Source of the DNA: Alkalimonas delamerensis
GTDB lineage: Bacteria; Pseudomonadota; Gammaproteobacteria; Enterobacterales; Alteromonadaceae
Length of the DNA stretch: 64,000 nt
Direction: 5' to 3'
Assembly (NCBI RefSeq): GCF_030717955.1
Contig: NZ_JAUZVY010000003.1
Location: forward strand, 62,001 to 126,000
Made by a program: the position numbers and the translations under genes. The notes under the pieces are model-generated. The model saw nothing but the letters and a program-made list of their open reading frames with translations. It searched no databases and was not told the DNA's origin. Shown piece by piece: positions 7,029 through 15,743 of the stretch. Each line of letters starts with the position of its first letter. The stretch's first letter is position 1.

Positions 7029-7412
7029 ATGTTTTTTACCGCGATGGCCTTATTACTAAGCACTTCTGCCATGTCAGCCGGTACCGGCACACTGTGGCTG
7101 GACGGTGAAGCCTACCCGGTGGAAGTGACCAGCTGTGCTGGGGATCCGGAAACAGCTGGTGCACGGGGCACGCTGGCAGATGGGCAAAGCGTCACGCTGA
7201 TGTTGCAACGCTGGCCGGGTATGCACGCATTGTCGGTCACTTACGACAACGCCCAGTGGGTGCATCGCGGCCCTGAAGACAGCGCTGAGGCCCCGGAGCT
7301 CAAACGCTGGGTGGAAGATGGAATGCTGAAAGCCTCCGGCACGGTCTCGGTGTTTCCACCAATCCGCCAGGCTAGCATGACGGTGCGCTTTGAGGGGCGC
7401 TGCCCAGCTTAA
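7029..7412 (+). CDS. Exported hypothetical protein
   Basis: A 127-residue protein of unknown function. It starts with a short signal peptide (MFFTAMALLLSTSAMSA), followed by a small beta-rich domain with two cysteines (TSCAGD and EGRCPA) that could form a disulfide in the periplasm. A strong ribosome site (AAGGAGG) precedes the ATG. It is followed by the long leader region before the outer-membrane protein gene and has no clear operon partner. Confidence 0.7.
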   Translation: MFFTAMALLLSTSAMSAGTGTLWLDGEAYPVEVTSCAGDPETAGARGTLADGQSVTLMLQRWPGMHALSVTYDNAQWVHRGPEDSAEAPELKRWVEDGMLKASGTVSVFPPIRQASMTVRFEGRCPA

Positions 7413-7521
7413 AGACAGCCAAAACTGAAGAATGATGGCAAAGAGTTCATCAGCTGCGCTGGTAAATTGGTTGTTTTTTGCTCACCCCCATTCTCTTAAC
7501 GATGATTCTCCAAACTTTAAC

Positions 7522-7549
7522 TTGACTTCGAATCTTACCTAAGTATTAT
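7522..7549 (+). promoter_or_regulatory. Sigma-70-type promoter of the long leader
   Basis: TTGACT (7522-7527) and TATTAT (7544-7549) are separated by 16 bp. A start near 7556 would give a leader of about 500 nt before the next large gene, beginning with a CCTGCA/TGCAGG stem at 7558-7571. Confidence 0.6.
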
Positions 7550-7555
7550 TTGCCG

Positions 7556-8054
7556 CGCCTGCACATGCAGGTAACAACATGAGAGAACAATGAACGAACA
7601 CAGTAGCCACGCGGAACCTCCGAGTTGCCGCCTAGCTAAATATGAAAATTTGAATGTGCAACGCTTCGCCGTTGTGTCTGTCTCTCTGCCTGCCTAATTC
7701 TTTAGTCTCGCAGCTTTTCAGCACACCGACGACGTGAGCTGAGGACTGCAAAATCTACAAACCGTCTGACTGGTATCGCCGCTGTGTGATGCTGCACCTT
7801 GGGTGCAACTGACCCGGTCGTAAGACGTTTTGTACATTCTGTCTTGCACTGAAAACCATCCGGAATGGATCGTGCTGCCTGTTGCACGGTTCAGGGGGAA
7901 CGCTTTTGCATGCCTGTCTGGCCGCTGCAGCTGTGCGTGCCCTGCTGAGCTTGCGCCTGCAATCGTGCAGTTGCGATCCCGACCCATGATGGCGCTCAGT
8001 GCTGCGCCCTTACGCCTGCACGGACATTTTTTCGACACTTTAAGAGGAAATGTT
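7556..8054 (+). other. Long structured 5' leader / intergenic region
   Basis: The 642-bp gap 7413-8054 holds no recognisable gene apart from the 35-codon frame. It contains short stems such as TGCACC-TTG-GGTGCA (7793-7807) and ends with AAGAGGA, the ribosome site of the outer-membrane protein. I compared it with the ykoK (M-box) and yybP-ykoY riboswitches by eye and see no match to either core. A regulatory leader is plausible because the second gene downstream is a Mg2+ transporter. Confidence 0.45.
7590..7697 (+). CDS. Possible 35-codon leader peptide
   Basis: An ATG preceded by GAGAG opens a 35-codon frame (begins MNEHSSHAEPPSCRLAKYEN) about 35 nt into the predicted transcript and 358 bp before the outer-membrane protein gene. 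I do not recognise the peptide. Its position fits a regulatory upstream frame such as those that control Mg2+ transporter leaders in enteric bacteria, but this is inference; there is no run of Pro or Asp codons. Confidence 0.4.
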   Translation: MNEHSSHAEPPSCRLAKYENLNVQRFAVVSVSLPA

Positions 8055-8747
8055 ATGCAGTACAAAGTATCTACCCTGACTCTGGCTACACTGGCTACCA
8101 CCGCTGTTCTGACGCTGGGCATCCAGCAGGCACATGCCAATGGTGCTCACTTTTTGGTCGACGATGCCGACATCACACCACCTGGTGAGTGTGCGGTGGA
8201 AACTTGGTTTCAACGTGCATCCGTTGGTGGTGCTTCTTTCCATGGCTTGGAAGTTCAACCCATGTGCAGCACCCGGAATGGCTGGGAAATCGCCTTGCCA
8301 CTGGCCTACAACACCAGCGACAGCGAGCTGGCAGGCTATGGCCTGGAGCTGAAAACCATGCTGTCGACCGACTTCTATGGCGGTGCTTTAGCGCTTTCTT
8401 TCGGTGTAATGCGTGATCATCAGGAAAGTGAATTTGAAGGGGGCTTTATCAATGTGCCCTACAGCGCTGAAATCAGCGATGCGGTGATGCTGCATGTCAA
8501 TCTGGGCGTTGAGTACGACAAGTTCGAGTCCGACTGGAACCCAACCTGGGGCCTAGCCAGCACTTTCACTGTCCATGAGCGCCTTGACTTGATTGTTGAA
8601 ACCGCTGGCGTTGGCAGCGACAGCCCAGCTGCTGCTGTGGGCTTTCGTTCAGCGCTCAACGATCGTATCGAGCTGGATGCCAGCTACGCCCGCGATTTTG
8701 AAGACAAAGTCAATGTGCTGACCATTGGCCTGAATATCGCGTTTTAA
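8055..8747 (+). CDS. Outer-membrane beta-barrel-like protein of unknown function
   Basis: A 230-residue protein with a clear signal peptide (MQYKVSTLTLATLATTAVLTLG then HANGAHF), followed by alternating aromatic strands and a C-terminal ...VNVLTIGLNIAF ending in Phe, the usual outer-membrane barrel ending. Two Cys (GECAVE and QPMCST) sit near the N-terminus. The ATG at 8055 has a good ribosome site; longer frames from 7830 read through the leader and are not likely. It lies 113 bp upstream of mgtE in the same direction, so the two may share the leader. The function is not known; a role in ion passage would be a guess. Confidence 0.7.
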   Translation: MQYKVSTLTLATLATTAVLTLGIQQAHANGAHFLVDDADITPPGECAVETWFQRASVGGASFHGLEVQPMCSTRNGWEIALPLAYNTSDSELAGYGLELKTMLSTDFYGGALALSFGVMRDHQESEFEGGFINVPYSAEISDAVMLHVNLGVEYDKFESDWNPTWGLASTFTVHERLDLIVETAGVGSDSPAAAVGFRSALNDRIELDASYARDFEDKVNVLTIGLNIAF

Positions 8748-8860
8748 CGGCTTAGCGCAGATCCAGCCGGGAGCCCTGGACAGATGCCACAGACTTGAAT
8801 GTGCGGCCTGATCATGTCTTCGGCTGGAGCAATGGAAACGAATTTTTAGGGGAAACGAAC

Positions 8861-9949
8861 ATGAACACTCGTCATACCAACACTGCTGCGATCAATGCAG
8901 GCCATCTTGGCAAGCATGCTAAAAAAATCACCGAAGGCGACTTAAGTGAGTCCATTGGTCGTCACCGCCGTACCGACTTTATTGCTGTGGTCAGCAGTGC
9001 CACCGTCAAAACGGCATTAAACAAAGTGCGCGAATCCAAGCTGCCCGATGAGGTGAGCAACAAAGTTTATATTACGGAAACAAATGGCAAGTACCTGGGC
9101 TTTGTCCGGTTGTCGCGTTTGCTGCGTAGTCAGGAAGATGCCTCCGTACTGGATTTGATTGAAGGCAAAGGCATTGCGGTGCCAGAGTCCGAGCATCGGG
9201 AAACCGCCGCACGCAAGTTGCAGCGGCTGGATATTTCCACCTTGCCCATTACCGACAGTCAGAACCGCTTGACAGGCATTCTGCGTTTTGACGATGCGAT
9301 GGACATTCTGGATGAAGAGGTATCCGATGACATCTACATGAAAGCCGGACTCAGTGCCATTCATGCCAAAGACCACATTCGTTCCGAGCTGCTGACGGCC
9401 GGACCTTTGCGTTACCCGATTGGGGTTCGTTTGATGTTCTTGATGGTCACTCTGGCTGGCGGTTTGCTGGTCGGGGGTTTGGTCGATTTCTTTGAAGATA
9501 CGCTGGCCGCAGTGATTGCTCTGGCCGTCTTTGTGCCTTTGGTGATGGACATGGGGGGCAATGTCGGTACTCAATCCACCACCATTTTCGCCCGTGGTCT
9601 GGCACTTGGCCACATCAGCCTGGATAAATTCTGGCGTAAGCACATGATTCGGGAGACCGTGGTGGGCCTGGCGATGGCGGCCATTATCTCCGTAGTTGCT
9701 GGTACCATTGCCTACTTCTGGCAAGGGGCTCCAAACGACATGCCGCTGTTGGGGGTTGTGGTTGGCGGAGCTCTGTTCTTCTCGGTGCTGACGGCGGCCA
9801 TTCTAGGCTTCCTGTTGCCCTACATCATGCTGAAGATTGGTGTCGATCACGCGCCTGGCGCCGATCCATTCATCACCACCATCAAAGACTTCACCGGCCT
9901 TGCCGTGTACTTCTTGTTGGCAGGATCGCTTCTGGGCATTGCAGCTTAA
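8861..9949 (+). CDS. mgtE: MgtE-type Mg2+ transporter with CBS pair, no N-domain
   Basis: A 362-residue membrane protein. Residues ~55-175 form two CBS domains, and ~190-362 hold about five membrane segments with the MgtE signature VMDMGGNVGTQSTT, which lines the ion pore. MgtE imports Mg2+, and the CBS domains close the channel when Mg2+ is plentiful. The N-terminal superhelical domain of classic MgtE (~450 aa) is missing; instead there is a short ~50-residue N-terminal tail. The ATG at 8861 follows AGGGGA. A strong terminator follows the gene. Confidence 0.9.
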   Translation: MNTRHTNTAAINAGHLGKHAKKITEGDLSESIGRHRRTDFIAVVSSATVKTALNKVRESKLPDEVSNKVYITETNGKYLGFVRLSRLLRSQEDASVLDLIEGKGIAVPESEHRETAARKLQRLDISTLPITDSQNRLTGILRFDDAMDILDEEVSDDIYMKAGLSAIHAKDHIRSELLTAGPLRYPIGVRLMFLMVTLAGGLLVGGLVDFFEDTLAAVIALAVFVPLVMDMGGNVGTQSTTIFARGLALGHISLDKFWRKHMIRETVVGLAMAAIISVVAGTIAYFWQGAPNDMPLLGVVVGGALFFSVLTAAILGFLLPYIMLKIGVDHAPGADPFITTIKDFTGLAVYFLLAGSLLGIAA

Positions 9950-9964
9950 GCCATAAGCTTACGG

Positions 9965-9993
9965 AGCCAGCAATAATAGCTGGCTTCTTTGTT
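9965..9993 (+). terminator. Rho-independent terminator after mgtE
   Basis: AGCCAGC (9965-9971), a 7-nt loop and GCTGGCT (9979-9985) are followed by TCTTTGTTT. Confidence 0.8.
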
Positions 9994-10392
9994 TCAGCTT
10001 GGTTGCAACGCATGCGCTTCCAATGCCGCTTTCAGCGCCGGGCTAAGCGCTTTGGCTTTTTGCAGTTGGTAGTCAAAATGCACCAAAGCGGCTTTGCCTT
10101 CGGCGCAGCACTGACCCTGCTGCCAGGCTTGTTGGGTCACTTCAAAAGAGCTGTTGCCAATCCGGCTGATCCAGCTGCGTACTTCGACCTCACTGCCATA
10201 ATGCAGCTGGGCTTTAAAATCCACCGCGATGCTGGCGACGATCAACGGCCAGCGTTGTAAATCCAATTCCGGCGTGAAAATCTTAAAAATAGGCGTGCGG
10301 CAGGCTTCAAACCAGACCGCGACCACGGTATTGTTAATGTGACCTAAGGCATCCGTTTCTGAAAAGCGCGGTTGTATAACTTCTGTGAACAT
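9994..10392 (-). CDS. Acyl-CoA thioesterase, 4HBT/YbgC type
   Basis: A 132-residue hotdog protein with the 4-hydroxybenzoyl-CoA thioesterase pattern: RFSETDALGHINNTVVAVWFEACR with the catalytic Asp in the first loop. It would hydrolyse acyl-CoA thioesters in the cytoplasm; the chain specificity is unknown. Its start codon lies only 14 bp from the divergent 2OG-oxygenase start, so the promoter of each must lie in the other's coding sequence or leader. Confidence 0.85.
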   Translation of the reverse strand: MFTEVIQPRFSETDALGHINNTVVAVWFEACRTPIFKIFTPELDLQRWPLIVASIAVDFKAQLHYGSEVEVRSWISRIGNSSFEVTQQAWQQGQCCAEGKAALVHFDYQLQKAKALSPALKAALEAHALQPS

Positions 10393-10406
10393 ACCAAGAG
10401 AGACCC

Positions 10407-11108
10407 ATGACTGATTTTATCGAGGTGTACGATGATGCGCTAAGCCCGGCTTTTTGCCAACAGCTGATTGCCGACTTTGAGCAAAGCAGCCACCGCCAGC
10501 CCGGCCGTACCGGCGGCGGGGTAGATACCAGCAAAAAAATCAGCACCGATCTGTATTTAAACGATCACGCCGCTTACCAGCAGCAGCTGGCAACCATTGT
10601 GGAAGCCACCGCCCGGTGCGCCGAGCAGTACTTTCGCAAGCATCACTTTGCGCTGATTGGCCCTATTGCGCTAACGATAAAGCATCCGCAAACCGGTCAG
10701 CCGGTGGCATTGACCCACGACAACTTTATGGAGTTTGGCAGCGACAAGGTGGCCGATTACATGCGCGCCTTGTTTCGCATTGGCGCCGTGCAAATGCAAA
10801 AGTACGATGCCGGCAAAGGCAACTACAGCTACTGGCACTCGGAAGTGTACCCGCAACCGCCGCACAACGAAGCCTTGCACCGGGCGCTGCTGTTTATGTT
10901 CTACCTGAACGATGTTGATGAAGGCGGCCAGACTGAGTTTTACTACCAGAACAAAGCCATTCAGCCTAAAACTGGCCGCATGGTCATTGCGCCGGCTTAC
11001 TTTACCCATACCCACCGGGGCTGCATTCCGGTATCCAACGACAAATACATTCTGACCAGCTGGATTTTGTTTCAACGGGCCGAGCAATTGTACGGCTCCG
11101 CGGGGTAA
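10407..11108 (+). CDS. 2-oxoglutarate/Fe(II)-dependent oxygenase
   Basis: A 233-residue protein of the 2OG-Fe(II) oxygenase superfamily. The metal motif reads YWHSEVYP (H-x-E in place of the usual H-x-D) near residue 150, with the distal His in the THTHRG stretch near 210. Such enzymes hydroxylate proteins, nucleic acids or small molecules; the substrate is not apparent. It is followed by a strong terminator. Confidence 0.75.
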   Translation: MTDFIEVYDDALSPAFCQQLIADFEQSSHRQPGRTGGGVDTSKKISTDLYLNDHAAYQQQLATIVEATARCAEQYFRKHHFALIGPIALTIKHPQTGQPVALTHDNFMEFGSDKVADYMRALFRIGAVQMQKYDAGKGNYSYWHSEVYPQPPHNEALHRALLFMFYLNDVDEGGQTEFYYQNKAIQPKTGRMVIAPAYFTHTHRGCIPVSNDKYILTSWILFQRAEQLYGSAG

Positions 11109-11138
11109 ACGCTTTAGCAAGTCCGCAGTCAAAGTAGC

Positions 11139-11163
11139 AGCCAGCCAAGCGCTGGCTTTTTTA
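11139..11163 (+). terminator. Rho-independent terminator after 2OG oxygenase
   Basis: AGCCAGC (11139-11145), loop CAAGC, GCTGGCT (11151-11157), followed by a run of T residues. Confidence 0.9.
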
Positions 11164-11198
11164 TATAATCGCAGCACAAAAAAACATGCAAAGCTAAT

Positions 11199-11220
11199 TG
11201 ACAACTATTATCATTTGCAA
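11199..11220. promoter_or_regulatory. Fur-like box
   Basis: TGACAACTATTATCATTTGC, about 75 bp before the receptor start, resembles the Fur consensus on its TTATCATT half. The fit of the other half is moderate. Confidence 0.5.
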
Positions 11221-11292
11221 TTAAGATCCGCCCCAACAAATACAAGGGCAGTGCCGCTGCACTGCGCGCTATGATGATGTTAGGGGAATCGG

Positions 11293-13386
11293 ATGTCGTT
11301 ACGCAATCGTTTTACATTGAATCAAGTGGCCATGGCTTTGGTGGTGGCTAGCATGCCTTTGAGCAGTATCGCTGGTGAATTGGCGGTTGCCGGCGATGGT
11401 GATGATGGCGCCCAACACGGCTTGAGCCCTCGGATTGAAGTGATCCGGGTGCGGGGTGATCAGCTCAGCCATGCCCATGTTGAAACCGGTACGGTTCATT
11501 TAATTAATTTTGAACAAATTGAAGCCATTCAGCCTTTGTCGACCGAGGATGTATTGCGCCGGGTACCGGGTGTCAACATCAAGGGGGAGGAAGAAACCTC
11601 CATTGTCGCCAACTTGGGTTTGCGCGGTTTGTCGGCCAGTGAAGCCAAATCATTGGTGTTGGAAGATGGTGTGCCGGTAGCTCCCGGCCTCTTTATCGGC
11701 AACGATCGCTACTTCAACCCGCGTATTCAGCGGATGGACGGCATTGAAATCTTAAAAGGCTCCGCCTCACTGCGCTATGGCCCTTCCACCATCGGTGGCG
11801 TGGTCAACTACATCACTAAAACACCGGATGACGGGGTGCAGCTCTCTGGCCGGCTGGGCTCTTTCAACCTGCGTGAAGTAGGGATTGAAGCCGGTGGTAA
11901 AAACAACAGCGGCGATGCCTACGCCGGTGTGGTCGCCAGCCATGCTCAAAGCGACGGCTTTATGGACAAAGGCTACGAGATGAGCGATGTGATGGTGAAA
12001 GCCGGCACAGCCATTGGCGATAACCAGCGCATTGGCATGAAGTTCTCATACCATGAAAACGAAGCCAATATTTCCTACCGCGGCCTGCTGCTGAACGATT
12101 ACCTGGCCGGAGAACGCTACAACCCGGCACCGGATGACTGGTACCTGACCGATCGCAAAGCCTTTGATGTCAACCACCAGTGGACCATCAATGACATCGC
12201 TACTTTAAAGACGCTGGTCTATTGGAGCGATGTTACCCGGGATTACTGGCGCTATGGCGTCGATACGGCGGCCTCGAATGAAGCGGGGCGCTGGGTGTAT
12301 ACCGATGATTTAACCGGTAATAACCGCAGCTGGGAGCGTTTTGGCGTTGAAACACGTTTGAGCCTGGCACACACCCTGGGCGATAGGAATGCCGATACCG
12401 AGTTTGGCTTGCGACTGATGCAGGAAGAGTCCAACGATACCCGTGTGCGTGCGACACGTGAGCAAGACCGGACGGGTATCAATGATCGTCATATTGTGGA
12501 CTCTGCAACCAGCGTGGCGGGCTACCTGCAAAGCCGGATCGAACTGAGCGACAACCTGGCGGTGACGCCGGGTATTCGGGTTGAGTCCTATACCCAGGAG
12601 CGTGAGGTGCTGACCAACAACAATGCGTCGGCGAAAACCAGCAACACCGAGTTGTTGCCGGGGGTGGGGGCAACCTATGAACTGACCTCGTCGGTGCAGC
12701 TGTACGGTGGTGTCTATCGCGCTTTCTCGCCAGCTTCCAATGGGGTTGCACTGGATGGCTTGAAAGATCAAAACCTGGACGGTGAGCGCTCCACCAACTA
12801 TGAAGTAGGTATTCGGGGCAGCCAGGGATCGCTGGCGTTTGAAGTTGCGGCTTTTGCTATGGACTTCAGCAATCAGGTGGTGACAGGCAATACCGATCCG
12901 AACCTGTCGCAGTCCAATGCGGGGAAAACCGAGCACAAAGGCATGGAGTTCGCACTGGCTTATGATTTCGGGGCAGGTTTTAGCCTGGACACCAATGCCA
13001 CCTGGATCCCAACCTCCAAGTTTAAGACCGGGGATCACCAGGGCAATCGTCTGCCGTATGCCCCGAAGTTGATGGCCAATCTCGGCCTGAACTACAGTGC
13101 AGATCAGCTGAAAGTGGCTTTGACAGCACACCACCGCGGTGAGCAATACGGCGACCCGAGCAATCAGGCTGAGTTGCCGACCGATGCTGCCGGCGGCATC
13201 TGGGGCGGCTTGCTGCCAGCCTATACCGTGTTGGATCTGACGGCGCAGTACAGTGTCTCCAGCGAGTTTACCCTGTTTGGTGCGGTGAAAAACCTGACCG
13301 ACAAGCAGTACATTGCTGGCTTGCGTCAGGGCATCTATGTAGGGCCGGAGCGCTCCTTCGAACTGGGTTTCCGCTACCGCTTCTAA
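11293..13386 (+). CDS. TonB-dependent receptor, FecA-like
   Basis: A 697-residue outer-membrane receptor. After a signal peptide (to about residue 27), the IEVIRVRGD TonB-box region is followed by a plug domain with LRRVPGVNIKGEEE and LRYGPSTIGGVVNYITKTP, then a 22-strand barrel ending in ELGFRYRF. The plug resembles ferric-citrate type receptors (FecA), without the N-terminal signalling domain. It would import a ferric chelate using TonB energy. The Fur-like box upstream supports iron control. It has no neighbouring periplasmic or inner-membrane transporter genes. Confidence 0.9.
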   Translation: MSLRNRFTLNQVAMALVVASMPLSSIAGELAVAGDGDDGAQHGLSPRIEVIRVRGDQLSHAHVETGTVHLINFEQIEAIQPLSTEDVLRRVPGVNIKGEEETSIVANLGLRGLSASEAKSLVLEDGVPVAPGLFIGNDRYFNPRIQRMDGIEILKGSASLRYGPSTIGGVVNYITKTPDDGVQLSGRLGSFNLREVGIEAGGKNNSGDAYAGVVASHAQSDGFMDKGYEMSDVMVKAGTAIGDNQRIGMKFSYHENEANISYRGLLLNDYLAGERYNPAPDDWYLTDRKAFDVNHQWTINDIATLKTLVYWSDVTRDYWRYGVDTAASNEAGRWVYTDDLTGNNRSWERFGVETRLSLAHTLGDRNADTEFGLRLMQEESNDTRVRATREQDRTGINDRHIVDSATSVAGYLQSRIELSDNLAVTPGIRVESYTQEREVLTNNNASAKTSNTELLPGVGATYELTSSVQLYGGVYRAFSPASNGVALDGLKDQNLDGERSTNYEVGIRGSQGSLAFEVAAFAMDFSNQVVTGNTDPNLSQSNAGKTEHKGMEFALAYDFGAGFSLDTNATWIPTSKFKTGDHQGNRLPYAPKLMANLGLNYSADQLKVALTAHHRGEQYGDPSNQAELPTDAAGGIWGGLLPAYTVLDLTAQYSVSSEFTLFGAVKNLTDKQYIAGLRQGIYVGPERSFELGFRYRF

Positions 13387-13394
13387 CCCCTGAA

Positions 13395-13429
13395 AGCCTG
13401 ACGGATGGCGGAGGCCAGGCCGTCAGGCT
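13395..13429. terminator. Hairpin between receptor and GNAT genes
   Basis: AGCCTGACGG (13395-13404) pairs perfectly with CCGTCAGGCT (13420-13429). No T tract follows; it lies between convergent genes and could end both transcripts. Confidence 0.45.
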
Positions 13430-13444
13430 CATGCGTTATGCCGG

Positions 13445-13915
13445 TTAGGTTTTGCTGCCTGAACGGTAAGGCAGAATCATTTTCAAATGCGGAATGTCGT
13501 CTTCGAGGTAAGGCTCGCTGGCGGCCTGAAAGCCATGCTGTTCGTAAAATTGTTGCAAATAACACTGGGCAGAAATATGCAGGTCCATCCGGGGCCAGTG
13601 CTCTTGGGCCACGGCAATGGTTTTATCCACCAACACCTGGCCAAGTCCTAAACGGCGGGCCGTTTGCGACACACAGACCCGGCCAATGCCCGGGTAGTGA
13701 TCAAAGGCCACTCCGGGTGCCAATACCCGGGCGTAGGCCAACACCTTATCGTGCTTTTTCAGTAGCACATGGCGGGTTTGCGGGTGCAGATCCCGGTCAT
13801 CCAGCTCCGGGTAGGGACAGTTTTGTTCGACCACAAACACATCGACACGCAGTTGCAGCAACGCATAAAGGGTGTGGGTATCCAGTTGCTCAAAAGTCAG
13901 CACCTGCCATTGCAT
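13445..13915 (-). CDS. GNAT N-acetyltransferase, ElaA-like
   Basis: A 156-residue GNAT protein. The N-terminal LYALLQLRVDVFVVEQNCPYPELDD block and the acetyl-CoA loop VSQTARRLGLGQVLVD are those of the ElaA group. It probably transfers acetyl from acetyl-CoA to an amine; the substrate is unknown. The ATG at 13915 has AAGGAG upstream and gives the family's usual length, so the longer start at 13942 is rejected. It is convergent with the FecA-like receptor gene. Confidence 0.85.
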   Translation of the reverse strand: MQWQVLTFEQLDTHTLYALLQLRVDVFVVEQNCPYPELDDRDLHPQTRHVLLKKHDKVLAYARVLAPGVAFDHYPGIGRVCVSQTARRLGLGQVLVDKTIAVAQEHWPRMDLHISAQCYLQQFYEQHGFQAASEPYLEDDIPHLKMILPYRSGSKT

Positions 13916-14005
13916 GCAGTTTGGCTCCTTGCAGATTATCAAAACAACACCACTATACCAGAACTGCTTCAGCGGGCGCGAGCAAAACGCTTATTGGTGT
14001 TGCGG

Positions 14006-14752
14006 TTAACGCCATAATTCTGAAAGCGGTGTTTCCGGGCTGAAGCGATCGGCGATTTGGGCTTGCAGCAGCTCGGCGCAGGCCAGTGCATCGGTGACGG
14101 CATCGTGGGGGCGGTAATCCGGCAAGCCATAACGCCGCCTGCTGTCGGCCAACCGGATGGATACCGGTTGACGCCCAAGCAGCTTGTCCAGCAGGCTGGG
14201 CGGTCGGGCCCGGTGCAGGCGTGCTTCTAAGTCCATGGTGTCGAGCAGTGGAAACTGGATGCCTTCGCCCAGTCGATCATGCAGGGTCGCATCCAAAAAA
14301 GGTCGCTCAATGCCCCGAAAATGCACCACCACCAGCTTGCCGGCCATCTGCTGCAGCAGTTCCGGCAGAATCTCAGTGATATCCGGGGCTTGCTCGATGG
14401 CGCTGTGGGTAATGCCATGCAGCAGCACCGATTCAGCGGTGAGCTGAAACTTGGGTTTAAGCAACCAGTGCCGGGCCTGACTGCTGTAGATGCGATCCAG
14501 CTGCATCGGCACGGTGCCAATGCTTAAAATGCCATCGCGCCTGGCATCCAGCCCGGTGGTTTCAAAGTCCATCGCCAGCAGCGGCACCTGGCCAATGGGC
14601 GTCTCGCCCGCGGGAATACCGGCCTGGTAATACTGCTGCAACGCTGGGTTGCGCGCTTGGCGGGCCAGTTGCTGGTACTGCTGAGGCCAGTCGGCGACTT
14701 TGGGATCATCTGGCCGCTGATGTCTGGGCTTGGCCGGTCCAAGGTACAGCAT
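14006..14752 (-). CDS. DnaQ-like 3'-5' exonuclease (DEDD family)
   Basis: A 248-residue exonuclease. Exo I motif LLAMDFETTGLDARRDGILS lies near residue 62, Exo II is in the VVVHFRGIERPFLD region, and Exo III is YRPHDAVTDALACAELL near 215, giving the DEDDh residues. It is related to the DNA polymerase III epsilon subunit but has a ~60-residue N-terminal extension with Gln/Arg-rich helix. The start lies one base after the stop of the DUF294 gene, which marks a translationally coupled operon, as often seen with cNMP-CBS-DUF294 proteins. Confidence 0.88.
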   Translation of the reverse strand: MLYLGPAKPRHQRPDDPKVADWPQQYQQLARQARNPALQQYYQAGIPAGETPIGQVPLLAMDFETTGLDARRDGILSIGTVPMQLDRIYSSQARHWLLKPKFQLTAESVLLHGITHSAIEQAPDITEILPELLQQMAGKLVVVHFRGIERPFLDATLHDRLGEGIQFPLLDTMDLEARLHRARPPSLLDKLLGRQPVSIRLADSRRRYGLPDYRPHDAVTDALACAELLQAQIADRFSPETPLSELWR

Positions 14753-14753
14753 C

Positions 14754-15743
14754 TTAGCCCCGGGCCCCCTGATACCGAAACTTCAGAAATTTCTGGGCAT
14801 TGCTCAGCACCTGAAAGGCTTCTTTTAAATGCCGCCGCTCAAAGTCGGAGAGCTGCTCGGGTGCCACCTGATTGTCTGGCTCTTCGCCGGCTTCCAGCGC
14901 CCGGGCCTGATGGCGGACCCGGGTCATGGCAATCACCTCCAGCGCATCGCGCAGGTCTTCACCTCGCCCCCGAGGCAGCAAGCCGGCCTGCATGATGGCT
15001 TTTAAGCGATCGAAGGAGTTGTTGTCGCTGTTGCCAATGGCCAGCGCATGCACCCGAATCAAATCGGCCATCGGGGCGGTACCGCGGCGCTTGATGTTCA
15101 GCGAGTTGTTGTGCCGGCCGTCGTTTTCCATCACAAAGTCTTTAAAAAAACCCAGTGGTGGCGTACGTTGCAGTGCATTGCGCGCCATGGAGGCCAGAAA
15201 CAGCGGTTGTTTGGCTGCCAGTTGACGAATTTGGCGTTGCAGTTGCTCAGCCCATTCGATCTTGCCCCAGACGCCGGCCAGGTCAAAGAAAATCGAGCTG
15301 TGCAGCAAGCGTTCGGCGCTGGGGGCTTTGATCCAGTCGGCAAAATACTGCTGCCAGACCTTCAGCGGTTGCCGCCACTTCGGGTTGGTGGCCATAATGT
15401 CGCCACTGCACAGCGGGTAGCCACAGGCCGCCAGGCCCTGACAGACAAAGTCGGCCAACTGGCGGAAGTAGTCATCGTGTTTGTCGGCATCAAAATCATT
15501 GTGCAAAATCAGTGCATTGTCCTGATCGGTGACAATCAGTTGCTCTTCGCGCGCCATCGAGCCAAGGGCTAAAAAGCAGTAAGGCACCGGCGGCGGGCCC
15601 AGCTCGGCTTCTGCCAGCTCCAGCAAGCGCTGCTTAAAACTGCGGCCAATCACCGCCATGGCGCTGCCTATCATCTGGGAGTTGGCATCTTCATTCACCA
15701 TCCGGACAAAGCAGGCCCGGACATCCGGCACCAGACTCGCCAA
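14754..15743 (-). CDS. DUF294 nucleotidyltransferase part of an amber-split gene
   Basis: A 329-codon frame that starts directly after, and in phase with, the TAG ending the CBS frame. It holds the DUF294 putative nucleotidyltransferase domain (ALGSMAREEQLIVTDQDNALI) and the DUF294_C domain. In the usual family (~620 aa) cNMP-binding, two CBS, DUF294 and DUF294_C form one chain; here 287 + 1 + 329 codons equals that length. The only start at the join is TTG without a ribosome site, so separate translation is unlikely. A Gln codon (CAG) changed to TAG, or a sequence error, explains it best. The product, if made by readthrough, would be a cyclic-nucleotide or adenosine-sensing regulatory transferase. 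Confidence 0.8.
   Translation of the reverse strand: MASLVPDVRACFVRMVNEDANSQMIGSAMAVIGRSFKQRLLELAEAELGPPPVPYCFLALGSMAREEQLIVTDQDNALILHNDFDADKHDDYFRQLADFVCQGLAACGYPLCSGDIMATNPKWRQPLKVWQQYFADWIKAPSAERLLHSSIFFDLAGVWGKIEWAEQLQRQIRQLAAKQPLFLASMARNALQRTPPLGFFKDFVMENDGRHNNSLNIKRRGTAPMADLIRVHALAIGNSDNNSFDRLKAIMQAGLLPRGRGEDLRDALEVIAMTRVRHQARALEAGEEPDNQVAPEQLSDFERRHLKEAFQVLSNAQKFLKFRYQGARG

Noticed and set aside
7413..8054. M-box (ykoK) or yybP-ykoY riboswitch before mgtE
   Set aside because: Neither conserved core is visible by eye. A covariance-model search would decide; a significant hit would overturn this.
12310..13146. Long antisense frames (also 15756-16574, 29074-30018, 41471-42451)
   Set aside because: They lie wholly opposite strong genes, have no recognisable domains or ribosome sites, and reflect the codon bias of the sense genes.
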